Assembly (NCBI RefSeq): GCF_001648895.1
Contig: NZ_LXUF01000001.1
Location: 62,001-126,000, forward strand
Origin: Methylovorus sp. MM2
GTDB lineage: Bacteria > Pseudomonadota > Gammaproteobacteria > Burkholderiales > Methylophilaceae
DNA length: 64,000 bases
Direction: 5' to 3'
How positions within the stretch are numbered: position 1 is the stretch's first letter; each line of letters starts with the position of its first letter. Made by a program: the position numbers and the translations under genes. This document shows, piece after piece, positions 10,308 to 22,803 of the stretch. Under the pieces are notes generated by a model, which saw only the letters and a list, made by a program, of their open reading frames with translations, was not told the DNA's origin and made no database searches.

Positions 10308-10700
10308 ATGGAAAATAACAAAACAGCATCCGTGTACAAGCAAATGGCAAAGTGGCAGATCATGGCGACTTTGTTGGTAGCAGTAGCAGCATTTTTAATT
10401 GCAGGCATCCATGGCGCAGTATCTGCGCTGGCGGGGGGTGGTTCTGCAATAGTAGGTGGATTCGCGGCGTCATTAATAGCCAAACGCAGCGAGCGTAATA
10501 AAGAGGCTGGAGCCATACTAATTGGCTTACTAAAAGCAGAAGCGGTCAAGATTTTTACGATCATAGCGCTGCTATTTATAACATTTAAAGTTTACTCGGA
10601 TAAATTGGTGCCCCTAGCGTTGATCGTTGGTCTAGGCGCGGCGGCGATTTTGTCTGGGGCGGCAGTAACTGCCTTAAACGATGAAAAAAGTGAAATATAG
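10308..10700 (+). CDS. atpI: ATP synthase protein I
   Basis: A 130-residue membrane protein with about four hydrophobic segments (for example MATLLVAVAAFLIAGIHGAV, IVGGFAASLIA, FTIIALLFITF, ALIVGLGAAAILSGAAV). AtpI helps assemble the c-ring and is not part of the finished enzyme. The identification rests on family-like composition and on its position directly upstream of atpB. A 134-bp gap separates it from parB; the operon promoter is probably there, but no element in it is clear enough for me to call. Confidence 0.93.
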   Translation: MENNKTASVYKQMAKWQIMATLLVAVAAFLIAGIHGAVSALAGGGSAIVGGFAASLIAKRSERNKEAGAILIGLLKAEAVKIFTIIALLFITFKVYSDKLVPLALIVGLGAAAILSGAAVTALNDEKSEI

Positions 10701-11555
<855 letters not shown>

Positions 11556-11567
11556 CTTAAGTAGTAA

Positions 11568-11870
<303 letters not shown>

Positions 11871-11913
11871 TCAGGGCTGTTCTAGCCAATAGGCTTAACA
11901 GTTAGGAGTAAAA

Positions 11914-12384
11914 ATGAATATTAACCTGACACTATTTGCACAAGCCATTTCATTTGCTGTATTGATCTGGTTCACAGTGAAATTTGTTTGGCCGCCTTTA
12001 TTGAATGCGATCGAAGTGCGTCAAAAAGAGATTGCTGATGGACTGGCTGCTGGTGAGCGCGGTAGAACAGAATTAGAGCAAGCCTCTAAGCGTTCTGCTG
12101 AAGCGATCAACGATGCTAAACAACGTGCTGCTGAGATCATTGCGCAAGCTGAAAAGCGTGCTACTGATCTTGTAGAAGAAGCCAAGGGCAACGCAAAAGC
12201 TGAAGGCGATCGCATCATCACTGGTGCTAAAGCTGAAGTTGAGCAAGAAGTGAATCGTGCTAAAGAAAGTCTGCGTCAACAGGTTTCAGAACTAGCGATT
12301 GCTGGTGCTGAGAAGATCTTGCGTAAAGAGATCGATGCGAAGGCGCATGCTGAAATCTTAGACGCTATTGCGAAAGAGCTATAA
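11914..12384 (+). CDS. atpF: F1Fo ATP synthase subunit b
   Basis: Peripheral stalk subunit linking Fo to F1. The 156-residue protein has one N-terminal membrane helix ([20 protein letters not shown], residues 5-24) followed by a long, charged, Ala-rich helix that forms the coiled-coil dimer. Length equals the E. coli subunit. TTAGGAG precedes the ATG. Only 6 bp separate it from atpH. Confidence 0.97.
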   Translation: MNINLTLFAQAISFAVLIWFTVKFVWPPLLNAIEVRQKEIADGLAAGERGRTELEQASKRSAEAINDAKQRAAEIIAQAEKRATDLVEEAKGNAKAEGDRIITGAKAEVEQEVNRAKESLRQQVSELAIAGAEKILRKEIDAKAHAEILDAIAKEL

Positions 12385-12390
12385 GACATC

Positions 12391-12927
12391 ATGGCTGAAG
12401 CGATCACCATAGCAAGACCTTATGCCTCAGCAGTGTTCCGCTTGGCAAAAGAAAAGAAATCGTTAGCGGCTTGGTCAGGTGAACTGGCCTTGCTTGCTGC
12501 AATCGCATCCAATGAGCAGATCAAGCTTTCGATTGATGATCCTAAATTAGACGCTGTTGAACTTGAGGCACTAATCCTCAAGATCGCTGAAGGTAAGTTA
12601 GGTGAGCAAGCTGTCAACTTGGTAAAAGTCTTGGTTGAATATGGTCGCCTTGCCTTGTTGCCTGAGATTGCAGCTGCCTATGAAGATCTAAAAGCGCAGG
12701 ATGAAGGAACGTTAGAAGCAGAAATCACTGCGGCAGCGAAACCAACAGATGCGCAAGTGAAAACCGTGGTCAAGCAATTAGAAGCGCGGTTCGGTAAAAA
12801 GATAGAAGCACAAATTAAGTTAGACCCACAGATTATTGGTGGAATCAAAATTGTTGTCGGCGATACGGTCATTGACGCCTCAGTCCGTGGCCAGTTGCAA
12901 GAGCTGGCCTACACGCTGAAAGGTTAG
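12391..12927 (+). CDS. atpH: F1Fo ATP synthase subunit delta
   Basis: Delta caps the F1 head and joins it to subunit b. The 178-residue protein has the N-terminal helical bundle starting [19 protein letters not shown] and the C-terminal signature [22 protein letters not shown] (about residues 149-170). Position between atpF and atpA confirms the call. It ends 10 bp before atpA, with GGAG in the gap. Confidence 0.97.
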   Translation: MAEAITIARPYASAVFRLAKEKKSLAAWSGELALLAAIASNEQIKLSIDDPKLDAVELEALILKIAEGKLGEQAVNLVKVLVEYGRLALLPEIAAAYEDLKAQDEGTLEAEITAAAKPTDAQVKTVVKQLEARFGKKIEAQIKLDPQIIGGIKIVVGDTVIDASVRGQLQELAYTLKG

Positions 12928-12937
12928 GAGATTAGGA

Positions 12938-14479
12938 ATGCAGTTATCTACATCAGAAATCAGTGAGCTGATTAAAAGCAGGCTGGAGAATTATTCCACG
13001 ACTGCTGAAGCACGTACTCAAGGTACCGTGATTTCAGTTACAGACGGTATTGTTCGTATTCATGGCTTGTCCAATGTAATGGCAGGCGAAATGATCGAAT
13101 TCCCGGGCAACACTTTCGGCTTAGCACTCAACCTCGAGCGCGACTCTGTCGGTGCCGTGGTTCTGGGTGATTATGAACACATTACAGAAGGCGATACCTG
13201 CAAATGTACAGGCCGTATTCTGGAAGTGCCAGTTGGTCCAGAGTTAATTGGTCGTGTGGTGAATGCACTGGGTCAGCCGATTGATGGCAAAGGCCCGATC
13301 AATGCCAAGTTAACTGACAAGATTGAAAAGATGGCGCCTGGTGTTATTGCGCGTCGTTCTGTTTCACAACCTGTACAAACAGGTATCAAGGCGATCGATT
13401 CCATGGTTCCAGTTGGCCGCGGCCAACGTGAGCTGATCATTGGTGACCGTCAAACTGGTAAAACAGCGGTAGCTGTTGATGCGATCATCAACCAAAAAGG
13501 TCAAAACATGACCTGTATCTATGTAGCGATCGGCCAAAAGGCATCAACAATCGCTAACGTAGTACGCAAGCTTGAACAATACGGTGCGCTGGAATACACG
13601 ATTATCGTTGCAGCTTCAGCATCTGATTCAGCAGCATTGCAATACATCGCACCATATGCTGGTTGCACGATGGGTGAATACTTCCGTGACCGTGGTCAAG
13701 ATGCATTGATCGTTTATGATGATTTGACCAAGCAAGCGATTGCTTATCGTCAAATCTCATTGCTATTGCGTCGTCCACCAGGTCGTGAAGCTTATCCAGG
13801 TGACGTGTTCTATCTACACTCACGTTTGCTTGAGCGTGCTGCTCGTGTGAATGAAGACTATGTTGAAGCTTTCACCAAAGGTGAAGTTAAAGGCAAGACA
13901 GGTTCATTGACCGCATTGCCTATTATTGAAACACAAGCTGGTGACGTTTCTGCGTTCGTTCCAACTAACGTGATCTCGATCACGGATGGTCAGATTTTCT
14001 TGGAAACAGACTTGTTCAATGCTGGTGTACGTCCTGCGATCAACGCCGGTATCTCGGTATCTCGTGTTGGTGGCGCTGCGCAAACTAAGGTGGTTAAGAA
14101 ACTTGGTGGCGGTGTACGTCTGGCATTGGCTCAGTATCGTGAATTGGCAGCTTTTGCGCAGTTCGCATCTGACCTTGATGAATCTACACGTAAGCAACTT
14201 GATCGTGGTCGTACCGTAACAGAACTGATGAAGCAGGCACAATATGCGCCATTGTCAGTGTCTGAAATGGCAATCACCTTGCAAGCAGCGAACAAAGGCT
14301 ATTTGGATGATGTGCCAGTGAATAAAGTATTGGCATTTGAGTCTGCGTTACACGCATTCATCAAGTCTAAGTACAAGGCATTGTCTGACAAGATCGAGCA
14401 GACGCTTGACCTTTCAAAGGACGACGACAAAGCATTGTCTGATGCCATTGAAGATTTCAAGGCCACTAGTGCTTATTAA
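12938..14479 (+). CDS. atpA: F1Fo ATP synthase subunit alpha
   Basis: Non-catalytic nucleotide-binding subunit of the F1 hexamer. The 513-residue protein has the beta-barrel N-domain, Walker [10 protein letters not shown] near residue 169, and the alpha/beta signature [14 protein letters not shown] near residue 370 including the arginine finger. Length matches the E. coli protein. The TTAGGA ribosome-binding site overlaps the end of atpH. Confidence 0.99.
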   Translation: MQLSTSEISELIKSRLENYSTTAEARTQGTVISVTDGIVRIHGLSNVMAGEMIEFPGNTFGLALNLERDSVGAVVLGDYEHITEGDTCKCTGRILEVPVGPELIGRVVNALGQPIDGKGPINAKLTDKIEKMAPGVIARRSVSQPVQTGIKAIDSMVPVGRGQRELIIGDRQTGKTAVAVDAIINQKGQNMTCIYVAIGQKASTIANVVRKLEQYGALEYTIIVAASASDSAALQYIAPYAGCTMGEYFRDRGQDALIVYDDLTKQAIAYRQISLLLRRPPGREAYPGDVFYLHSRLLERAARVNEDYVEAFTKGEVKGKTGSLTALPIIETQAGDVSAFVPTNVISITDGQIFLETDLFNAGVRPAINAGISVSRVGGAAQTKVVKKLGGGVRLALAQYRELAAFAQFASDLDESTRKQLDRGRTVTELMKQAQYAPLSVSEMAITLQAANKGYLDDVPVNKVLAFESALHAFIKSKYKALSDKIEQTLDLSKDDDKALSDAIEDFKATSAY

Positions 14480-14508
14480 TAGCGCGCTTATTCTAGCCGG
14501 AGTTAAAA

Positions 14509-15378
14509 ATGCCTGGTAGCAAGGAAATACGTACCAAGATCAAGAGTGTTGAAAATACACGCAAGATCACTAAGGCGATGGAGATGGTCGCTGCATCCAA
14601 AATGCGTAAAGCGCAAGAGCGGATGCGTGCGGCTCGTCCATATGCTGAGAAGATTCGCAATGTAGCAGCGCATTTATCACATGCTCAAGCTGAATACCGC
14701 CACCCTTTCTTGATAAAGCGTGACGTTGTTAAGAATATCGGTTTGATCGTGGTGACATCTGATAAAGGTTTGTGTGGCGGCCTAAATACTAACGTATTGC
14801 GTATCACCATCAACCAGATGCAAGCATGGGAAGCGCAGAATCATGGTGTGCAGATAAGTGCAGTTGGTAACAAGGGCCTGAGCTTTATGGGCCGTATCAA
14901 TGCCAATGTTAAGTCACACATCACAGGTCTCGGCGATAAGCCACAGATGGAAAAGCTGATTGGCCCTGTGAAAGTGATGCTGGATGCATATGTTGCTGGC
15001 GAAATCGATCAGCTCTATATCGCATACAACCGCTTCATCAATACCATGAAACAAGAGTCAGTGTTGGAGCAATTACTGCCATTGTCTGGTGACAAGGTCG
15101 GTGCTCCGGCTGGTCATTGGGATTATATCTACGAACCGGATGCACAAGTCGTCGTTGATGATTTGATGGTGCGTTATATCGAATCATTGATCTTCCAAGC
15201 GGTTGCCGAGAACATGGCATCCGAGCAAAGCGCACGTATGGTAGCAATGAAGTCTGCTTCTGATAATGCGAAGACCGTGATTGGTGAATTGAAATTAGTT
15301 TATAACAAAGCGCGTCAAGCTGCGATTACCAAAGAAATCTCGGAAATCGTCGGCGGTGCAGCGGCAGTATCAGGTTAA
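14509..15378 (+). CDS. atpG: F1Fo ATP synthase subunit gamma
   Basis: Central rotor shaft of F1. In the 289-residue protein the N-terminal coiled-coil strand ([20 protein letters not shown], then [14 protein letters not shown]) and the C-terminal helix ([18 protein letters not shown], then [22 protein letters not shown]) are the conserved parts that form the shaft. Spacing to atpA is 29 bp. The 92-bp gap to atpD holds a strong hairpin (see separate entry). Confidence 0.98.
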   Translation: MPGSKEIRTKIKSVENTRKITKAMEMVAASKMRKAQERMRAARPYAEKIRNVAAHLSHAQAEYRHPFLIKRDVVKNIGLIVVTSDKGLCGGLNTNVLRITINQMQAWEAQNHGVQISAVGNKGLSFMGRINANVKSHITGLGDKPQMEKLIGPVKVMLDAYVAGEIDQLYIAYNRFINTMKQESVLEQLLPLSGDKVGAPAGHWDYIYEPDAQVVVDDLMVRYIESLIFQAVAENMASEQSARMVAMKSASDNAKTVIGELKLVYNKARQAAITKEISEIVGGAAAVSG

Positions 15379-15403
15379 AAGTATTTAAGTAAGAACTACT
15401 CAG

Positions 15404-15425
15404 CATGCTTACATAGGTAAGCATG
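15404..15425 (+). promoter_or_regulatory. Hairpin between atpG and atpD
   Basis: CATGCTTAC (15404-15412) and GTAAGCATG (15417-15425) form a perfect 9-bp stem with the tetraloop ATAG. No T-run follows, so it is not an obvious terminator. It could be an mRNA stability or processing element that tunes the gamma/beta ratio; function is inference. Confidence 0.45.
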
Positions 15426-15458
15426 GGTTATACAAGCAGTATAAACACATAAGTTTAG

Positions 15459-16886
<1,428 letters not shown>

Positions 16887-16914
16887 TTAGCCGGCAATCA
16901 GATAGGTAAACCAC

Positions 16915-17343
16915 ATGGCAACAACCATACATATAGATGTCGTAAGTGCAGAAGAGTCGATCTTCTCTGGTGAGGTTGAGTTTATTGTGGCTCCAGCATT
17001 GATGGGTGAAGTGGGTATCTATCCAAAACACGCACCATTACTGACTACAATCAAAGCAGGTGCTTTACGCATCAAGTTAGCTGACGCAAGTGAAGAACAA
17101 CTGATCTTCGTTTCTGGCGGCATACTTGAAGTTCAGCCAGGTATCGTGACCGTGTTAGCTGATACAGCGATTCGCGGGCATGATTTGGATGAAGCAAAAG
17201 CGCTTGAAGCTAAGCAACTTGCTGAAGAAGCAATGAAGAACAATACTTCTGAAGTGAATTATGCGAAGGCACAAGCTGAATTGATGGAGGCCTTAGCGCA
17301 ATTGCAGGCAATTGAGCATCTACGCAAGGTCGGCAAGCGCTAA
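16915..17343 (+). CDS. atpC: F1Fo ATP synthase subunit epsilon
   Basis: Regulatory rotor subunit that couples gamma to the c-ring and can inhibit ATP hydrolysis. The 142-residue protein has the N-terminal beta-sandwich ([20 protein letters not shown], then [14 protein letters not shown]) and a C-terminal two-helix region from about residue 88. It is the last gene of the atp operon and a rho-independent terminator follows within 25 bp. Confidence 0.97.
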   Translation: MATTIHIDVVSAEESIFSGEVEFIVAPALMGEVGIYPKHAPLLTTIKAGALRIKLADASEEQLIFVSGGILEVQPGIVTVLADTAIRGHDLDEAKALEAKQLAEEAMKNNTSEVNYAKAQAELMEALAQLQAIEHLRKVGKR

Positions 17344-17367
17344 TACGATAAGCAATGCACTAATATG

Positions 17368-17393
17368 AAAAGGTAGCGTAAGCTACCTTTTTT
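17368..17393 (+). terminator. Rho-independent terminator of the atp operon
   Basis: AAAAGGTAGC (17368-17377), loop GTAA, GCTACCTTTT (17382-17391), with the T-run continuing to 17393. It is a perfect 10-bp stem with U-tract 25 bp after atpC. Confidence 0.9.
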
Positions 17394-17442
17394 ATTGGAC
17401 ATCAATCCTGATTGATTCGTCTGAACAATCTTTAATATCGAA

Positions 17443-18594
17443 ATGAGTAGTGATTTGACCAAATACGAAAGCATCAGCTGGGTAGAAAATAATCGACAGC
17501 ATGCTGCCAGATGGCGTTCGGAGAATGGAACCGCTGTCCCCAAACGGGTCGAGGTCATTGATGACACGATGACAGCAGATATTGCCTACAGATTGGCATG
17601 TGAAGGGACGGCTTTGCTCTGGCGTGGCGATTTCCAGAATGCGCGTCAATTATTGCAGGCGATGGCAAGGCGTATCGAGAGTAAACCGCGAAAATCAAAG
17701 CAGGCTAAAGTGGTGTCGATCACCGAGACATTTCATCTTCACCGACAAGCTCAGGCGCAACGTGCCCGCACGCTGGGTATGCTATTAGTGGAAGTTGGGG
17801 TGCAGCATGTAATCAACTTACGCCGGGCGCCTGACATCCGCGAAGCTGCAGAGCAGTTATTTGGCGCTGGCGATAAGCATTACGTAATCTCATTGCGCGA
17901 GTTGCTCGGTATCATCGGTGCTTATGAATGGCGTAAGAAAGGCGTCGATATACCCGCATTGGGAGATCGTCGCATACATCCGCATTATGGGGTGTTCTCT
18001 CCTGTACGCGGCGAGTACGTAAATCTGGTTGCCGAAACGCCTCTACCTTCAATGGAGCTTGCATTCGATATTGGCACAGGTAGCGGAATACTGGCTGCAG
18101 TACTTGCGAGTCGTGGTGTAAAACGTGTTATTGCGACTGATCAAGATACGCGTGCGCTAAATTGTGCACGTGAGAATATCAAGACGCTTGGTTTCAAGAA
18201 TGTTGAGATTGCGAATGTGGACATGTTCCCTGAGGGGCGTGCGCCTTTGGTGGTATGTAATCCGCCTTGGATACCTGCAAAACCTAGTTCACCTATCGAA
18301 TATGCTATCTACGATCCAGATAGTCGTATGTTAAAAAACTTCTTGAATGGCTTGGCAGCGCATTTAACCCCTAAGGGCGAGGGTTGGCTGATACTTTCAG
18401 ATATCGCAGAGCATTTAGGTTTAAGAACACGTGATCAATTATTGCAGTATTTCAACGAAGCCGGTTTAGAGGTCATCGCCAAGATAGATACACGCCCGCA
18501 TCATCCTAAAGTAATGGATAAGGATGACCCGTTGCATAAGGCACGTGCGGCTGAAGTGACTTCGTTATGGCGATTGGCAGCCATTAAAAAATAA
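17443..18594 (+). CDS. Class I SAM-dependent methyltransferase (RsmC/PrmC-like)
   Basis: A 383-residue protein. The N-terminal 190 residues are not recognised. The C-terminal half is a Rossmann methyltransferase: SAM-binding FDIGTGSGILAAVLASRG near residue 207, acidic ATDQD after the next strand, and NPPW near residue 273. NPPY/NPPW motifs are typical of enzymes that methylate amide or exocyclic amino nitrogens, such as PrmC and RsmC, but I cannot name the substrate. It has its own transcription unit, since the atp terminator lies 50 bp upstream, and converges with the DUF1275 gene, the two stops being adjacent. Confidence 0.85.
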   Translation: MSSDLTKYESISWVENNRQHAARWRSENGTAVPKRVEVIDDTMTADIAYRLACEGTALLWRGDFQNARQLLQAMARRIESKPRKSKQAKVVSITETFHLHRQAQAQRARTLGMLLVEVGVQHVINLRRAPDIREAAEQLFGAGDKHYVISLRELLGIIGAYEWRKKGVDIPALGDRRIHPHYGVFSPVRGEYVNLVAETPLPSMELAFDIGTGSGILAAVLASRGVKRVIATDQDTRALNCARENIKTLGFKNVEIANVDMFPEGRAPLVVCNPPWIPAKPSSPIEYAIYDPDSRMLKNFLNGLAAHLTPKGEGWLILSDIAEHLGLRTRDQLLQYFNEAGLEVIAKIDTRPHHPKVMDKDDPLHKARAAEVTSLWRLAAIKK

Positions 18595-19284
18595 TCAGGC
18601 AGCTTTTCTATTAGGCCAAAGTAATAGTAATGCGGCGACCAATATGCAAACTGGAATAAATAGCGCTGCATTATGTAGTCTGATCGTAGCAAAAGCGCCG
18701 ATGAGGGCACCTAATAAAAAGCACAGACAGATCAGGCCAAATAACTTGGCCTCTCTAAAAGCGAGTGGATTGCGTGGCCCTACGGTGCCTTTGAATAATG
18801 CTTCAATGCTGCGGCGCAGATTACCTGTTGTCATCACTGAGTTATAAGGTAACGATTCGATATGCGTGAAGCTAGAGTTCTGCATTGCAGCGACAAAAGC
18901 GATACCCGGTACCAACCAGTTGCTGGGAAAGGTGTCTGGCAGGAATGCGCCCATGAGCAGAAAGATAATCTCCAGGCCCAGACAAGTGAGCGGCGGATTT
19001 GCAAAATATTTTTTAAATTGTGGTAAGCGCATGCAATGCGCAATAAATACCCCAATGATAAACGCGATGATAGGCGGTATATGGCGAAATGCCTGCGCCC
19101 AATCGGCTTCAGCGGTGTATACCCCTAAAAGCACGATATTGCCGCTCATGGCGTTGGCAAAGACATTACCGTGACCAACATAGGTGAATGCATCAAGAAA
19201 ACCGCCTGAGAGCGTTAGTAAGGCAGCAACGCTCATGGAGTTCTCAGATAAAGGGGATGTCGTGGCTATTTTTACCATCATCAT
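18595..19284 (-). CDS. YoaK/DUF1275 family membrane protein
   Basis: A 229-residue hydrophobic protein with about six membrane segments and the family signature LTLSGGFLDAFTYVGHGNVF followed by ANAMSGNIVLLGV. DUF1275 proteins are inner-membrane proteins of unknown function; a transporter role has been suggested only from topology. It is transcribed toward the methyltransferase gene, ending directly next to it. ATG at 19284 gives a reasonable N-terminus; a downstream Met (SMSVAALLTLSGG) is also possible. Confidence 0.85.
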   Translation of the reverse strand: MMMVKIATTSPLSENSMSVAALLTLSGGFLDAFTYVGHGNVFANAMSGNIVLLGVYTAEADWAQAFRHIPPIIAFIIGVFIAHCMRLPQFKKYFANPPLTCLGLEIIFLLMGAFLPDTFPSNWLVPGIAFVAAMQNSSFTHIESLPYNSVMTTGNLRRSIEALFKGTVGPRNPLAFREAKLFGLICLCFLLGALIGAFATIRLHNAALFIPVCILVAALLLLWPNRKAA

Positions 19285-19412
19285 ATTTCAGTGAATACCA
19301 AGAGCCTAGCCGAATTCTTAAAAGTGCGCTACTTGCGCGTATCAGTCGCGGTAAAGCGTGCATTGTGGTTTAATTCTATCTTTGCAAATAATATCTTTTG
19401 CGCATCTAATTT

Positions 19413-20786
19413 ATGTCTAAATCCCTGCTTAATATCGTGATCCTCGCTGCGGGCAAGGGCACGCGTATGCATTCGAACAAGCCGAAAGTATTGCATCATC
19501 TTGCGGGTGAGCCATTACTGGCACATGTTTTGAAAAGTGCAGCAGCATTAAATCCTGAAAAAATAGTCGTTGTATACGGCTATGGCGGTGAGGCAGTGCC
19601 TCAAGCGTTCGCCGATAAGCGTATCACATGGGTGAAACAAACAGAACAATTGGGTACGGGTCATGCTGTTCAGCAGGCAGTACCTTATCTTGATGATGAT
19701 GCAACGACCTTGATTTTATTGGGCGATGTGCCTTTGATCAGTGCTGCGCACTGTGAAAGCTTGGTTGCGCAGGCGCATAGTCAATTAGCGCTCTTGACCT
19801 TCATTAAGCCTGACCCTACAGGGTATGGCCGTATCGTGCGAGATGATCAAGGTAATCCTGCCAGCATCGTCGAGCATAAAGATGCAACAGATGCGCAACG
19901 CGCTATACAAGAAGTGAATAGCGGCATCATGGCGGTGTCGAATCAGTATCTAAAGCCATGGTTATCACAGTTGAACAACGAGAATGCCCAAGGCGAATAT
20001 TACCTGACTGATATCGTTGCCATGGCAGCTAACGATCATGTCACGATAGCAGCTGAGATCTGTGATGATGAATGGCAAGTCGCTGGCATCAATTCAAAGC
20101 AGGATCTTGCATCGGTCGAGCGAGTTTACCAAATCAGATATGCACAAAAACTCATGGCAACTGGTGTCACTTTGGCTGACCCGGCACGTATTGATATTCG
20201 TGGCGAATTGAATACTGGTCAAGATGTCGAGATTGATGTCGGTTGTGTATTTGAGGGTAACGTGACTATTGCTGATGGCGTTAAGATCGGCGCATACTGC
20301 GTGATCAAAGATGCTTCTATCGGTGCAGGTACGGTTATTTCTCCCTATACGCATATTGATCAGGCAAAGGTAGCGAATGATTGCCGTATTGGCCCTTATG
20401 CGCGCTTACGACCGGGTACGCAATTGAGCGCCAGCACACATATCGGTAACTTCGTTGAGATCAAGAATAGCCAGATCGATGTCGGTAGCAAGGTCAACCA
20501 TTTGAGCTATGTCGGTGATAGTACGGTGGGAAAATCGGTGAATATTGGCGCAGGTGTGATCACCTGTAATTATGACGGCGTGAATAAGTCGCGTACGGTG
20601 ATTGGCGACCATGCATTCATCGGTTCTGATTCACAGTTGATTGCGCCTGTAACGATTGGCGCTGGTGCTACTATTGGTGCTGGGTCAACGGTAAGTAAAG
20701 ATGCGCCTGCCGATCAATTGACCGTTGCCCGTGCAAGACAGGTAACGATCAATAATTGGAAACGTCCTGAAAAGACCAAGAAGTAA
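19413..20786 (+). CDS. glmU: Bifunctional GlcNAc-1-P uridyltransferase / GlcN-1-P acetyltransferase GlmU
   Basis: Makes UDP-GlcNAc for peptidoglycan and LPS in two steps. In the 457-residue protein the N-terminal pyrophosphorylase has LAAGKGTRMHSNKPKVLH (residues 11-28) and the C-terminal left-handed beta-helix, from about residue 250, has hexapeptide repeats and the acetyltransferase site region (IGNFVEIKNSQI, then NHLSYVGDSTVG and GAGVITCNYDG). Length matches E. coli. It lies 32 bp before glmS, so the two last steps leading to UDP-GlcNAc are probably co-transcribed with it. Confidence 0.98.
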   Translation: MSKSLLNIVILAAGKGTRMHSNKPKVLHHLAGEPLLAHVLKSAAALNPEKIVVVYGYGGEAVPQAFADKRITWVKQTEQLGTGHAVQQAVPYLDDDATTLILLGDVPLISAAHCESLVAQAHSQLALLTFIKPDPTGYGRIVRDDQGNPASIVEHKDATDAQRAIQEVNSGIMAVSNQYLKPWLSQLNNENAQGEYYLTDIVAMAANDHVTIAAEICDDEWQVAGINSKQDLASVERVYQIRYAQKLMATGVTLADPARIDIRGELNTGQDVEIDVGCVFEGNVTIADGVKIGAYCVIKDASIGAGTVISPYTHIDQAKVANDCRIGPYARLRPGTQLSASTHIGNFVEIKNSQIDVGSKVNHLSYVGDSTVGKSVNIGAGVITCNYDGVNKSRTVIGDHAFIGSDSQLIAPVTIGAGATIGAGSTVSKDAPADQLTVARARQVTINNWKRPEKTKK

Positions 20787-20818
20787 CTTATTAAAGTTAG
20801 TGTAAAAAAGAGAACAAT

Positions 20819-22648
20819 ATGTGTGGAATCGTAGGTGCAGTAGCATCCCGTAATGTAGTACCAATGCTGATAGAAGGCCTCAGCCGGCTCGAATATCGCG
20901 GATATGATTCTGCAGGTGTGGCAGTGCTTGATGGCGATATCAAACGAGTCCGTGCAGTGGGTCGTGTCGCTGAGATGCAAAGCAAAGCAGATGCAGAGAA
21001 GCTCACAGGCTTTGTTGGTATCGGGCATACGCGTTGGGCGACACATGGCGGTGTAACGGAATCGAATGCACATCCACATGTATCTCGCAGTGAGATCGCC
21101 GTTGTTCACAATGGCATCATTGAGAACCATGATGAGCAACGTGATCATCTTAAAGCGCTAGGGTACGTGTTTGAGTCACAAACTGATACTGAAGTGATCG
21201 CTCACCTCATTCATTATTACACCGCACAGGATATGGATCTATTAGCGGCTGTTAAAAGCGCGGTTGCTAAATTAACGGGTGCGTTCGCTATCAGCGTTAT
21301 CTCACTAAAAGCACCTGATTATATGGTGTGCGCCCGTTTAGGTTGCCCTCTATTGATTGGTCTTGGCGAGGGTGAGAATTTTATTGCTTCTGATGTTTCT
21401 GCTGTGCTTTCAGTCACTCGTCGTGTCATCTATCTTGAAGATGGTGATGTAGGTGAGATTCGACGTGAAGGTGTGACGATATTCGATCGTAACGATGCGA
21501 TCGTTACACGTAAAGTGCATATGAGCGATGTGTCATTAGCGTCGATGGAGCTTGGCCCATACGCACATTTCATGCAAAAAGAGATCCATGAGCAGCCGCG
21601 TGCTCTAACGGATACGACCGAGGCTGCGATCGATGACGCTAGTTTCTCTACCGCACTGTTTGGCGCAGACGCGGCAGATGTACTGAACAATGTGGATAGC
21701 GTACTGATCTTGGCAGCAGGTACCAGTTATTACGCAGGGTTAACGGCCAAATATTGGCTCGAAAGTATCGCTAGAATCACAACCAATGTTGAGATCGCAA
21801 GTGAGTATAGATATCGCCAGTCAGTACCGAATCCTAAACAGTTGATTGTTACCATCTCGCAGTCTGGTGAAACTCTAGACACGATGGAAGCACTTAAACA
21901 TGCAAAGTCACTAGGACAAGAACAGACCTTAGCTATCTGTAATGTACAAGAAAGTGCTATCCCGCGAGCCTCGAAATTAGTGCTTTATACGCGTGCTGGT
22001 GCTGAGATCGGTGTTGCTTCAACGAAAGCGTTTACAACACAGCTCGTTGCTCTATTCACACTTGCCGTAACCTTGGCAAAACAGCGGGGCTTACTCACTC
22101 CTGAAAAAGAGCAAAGCTATCTTGATGAGTTGCGCCATTTGCCAGGCAGTATTCAGCATGCGTTGAATCTGGAACCGCAAATACGTGAATGGGCAAAGGC
22201 TTTCGCAAACAAGCAGAATGCCCTCTTTTTAGGCCGTGGTATGCATTACCCAATTGCTTTAGAGGGTGCATTGAAGCTAAAAGAGATCTCTTATATTCAT
22301 GCAGAAGCCTACCCCGCTGGTGAACTCAAGCATGGTCCTCTAGCCTTGGTCGATAAAGATATGCCGGTTGTGGTGATTGCTCCCAACGATGCCTTGCTTG
22401 AAAAAGTTAAATCTAACATGCAAGAGGTACGTGCACGTGGGGGTGAATTATTCGTGTTCGCTGATCTCGATAGCCATTTTACCGAAAGTGAAGGTGTACA
22501 TGTGATTCGTACACCTCGCCATGTGGGTGTGTTATCCCCTATTTTGCATACGATCCCAGTGCAACTGCTGGCTTACCACACAGCTTTGCTGAAAGGGACG
22601 GATGTGGATAAACCAAGAAATTTAGCCAAGTCTGTAACCGTCGAATAA
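20819..22648 (+). CDS. glmS: Glutamine--fructose-6-phosphate aminotransferase GlmS
   Basis: Converts fructose-6-P and glutamine to glucosamine-6-P. The 609-residue protein starts [13 protein letters not shown], with Cys2 becoming the N-terminal nucleophile of the glutaminase domain after Met removal. Two SIS sugar-isomerase domains follow (about 285-420 and 455-595), and the C-terminus [13 protein letters not shown] is the strongly conserved end. That 3' coding end is the recognition site of TnsD-type proteins (attTn7), and a Tn7-like end indeed begins 25 bp after the stop codon. Purine-rich AAGAGAA precedes the ATG. Confidence 0.99.
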   Translation: MCGIVGAVASRNVVPMLIEGLSRLEYRGYDSAGVAVLDGDIKRVRAVGRVAEMQSKADAEKLTGFVGIGHTRWATHGGVTESNAHPHVSRSEIAVVHNGIIENHDEQRDHLKALGYVFESQTDTEVIAHLIHYYTAQDMDLLAAVKSAVAKLTGAFAISVISLKAPDYMVCARLGCPLLIGLGEGENFIASDVSAVLSVTRRVIYLEDGDVGEIRREGVTIFDRNDAIVTRKVHMSDVSLASMELGPYAHFMQKEIHEQPRALTDTTEAAIDDASFSTALFGADAADVLNNVDSVLILAAGTSYYAGLTAKYWLESIARITTNVEIASEYRYRQSVPNPKQLIVTISQSGETLDTMEALKHAKSLGQEQTLAICNVQESAIPRASKLVLYTRAGAEIGVASTKAFTTQLVALFTLAVTLAKQRGLLTPEKEQSYLDELRHLPGSIQHALNLEPQIREWAKAFANKQNALFLGRGMHYPIALEGALKLKEISYIHAEAYPAGELKHGPLALVDKDMPVVVIAPNDALLEKVKSNMQEVRARGGELFVFADLDSHFTESEGVHVIRTPRHVGVLSPILHTIPVQLLAYHTALLKGTDVDKPRNLAKSVTVE

Positions 22649-22672
22649 TTTTTTTTAAAAAAGTATTGCACA

Positions 22673-22742
22673 TGTGTATCGGTAATAAAGTTGGAGCGCA
22701 CGCAATAAAGATAGAACGTACGGAATAAAGTTGGAACGTAGG
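22673..22742. mobile_element. Tn7-like transposon right end at attTn7
   Basis: Starting at the 25th base after the glmS stop, the sequence reads TGTGTATCGG followed by three imperfect 20-bp repeats with core AATAAAG. Classical Tn7 ends begin TGTG, then CGG, then a TnsB site with core AATAAAGT. The insertion point 25 bp after glmS and the orientation (right end next to glmS) are those of Tn7 by established knowledge. The five bases before it, GCACA (22668-22672), would be the target duplication. No tns genes are in the window, so this is a relic, a non-autonomous element, or one end of an island whose other end I could not find. Confidence 0.75.
22681..22740 (+). repeat. Three 20-bp tandem repeats resembling TnsB-binding sites
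   Basis: Units 22681-22700, 22701-22720 and 22721-22740 share AATAAAG at positions 4-10 of the unit and GA(A/G)CG(T/C)A at the end. Direct tandem packing of such sites is the feature of the right end in Tn7-family elements. Confidence 0.75.
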
Positions 22743-22751
22743 TTAAAATTA

Positions 22752-22791
22752 AAAAGGGCATCCATTAATTTGGCTGCCCTTTTATTTTTTT
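22752..22791. terminator. Probable bidirectional terminator between glmS and the STAS-like gene
   Basis: AAAAGGGCA (22752-22760) pairs with TGCCCTTTT (22775-22783), 9 bp with a 14-base loop, followed by a long T-run. On the other strand the A-run before the stem supplies a U-tract, so it can end both glmS readthrough and the convergent gene at 22804. Confidence 0.7.
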
Positions 22792-22803
22792 AGTTAATTC
22801 TAA

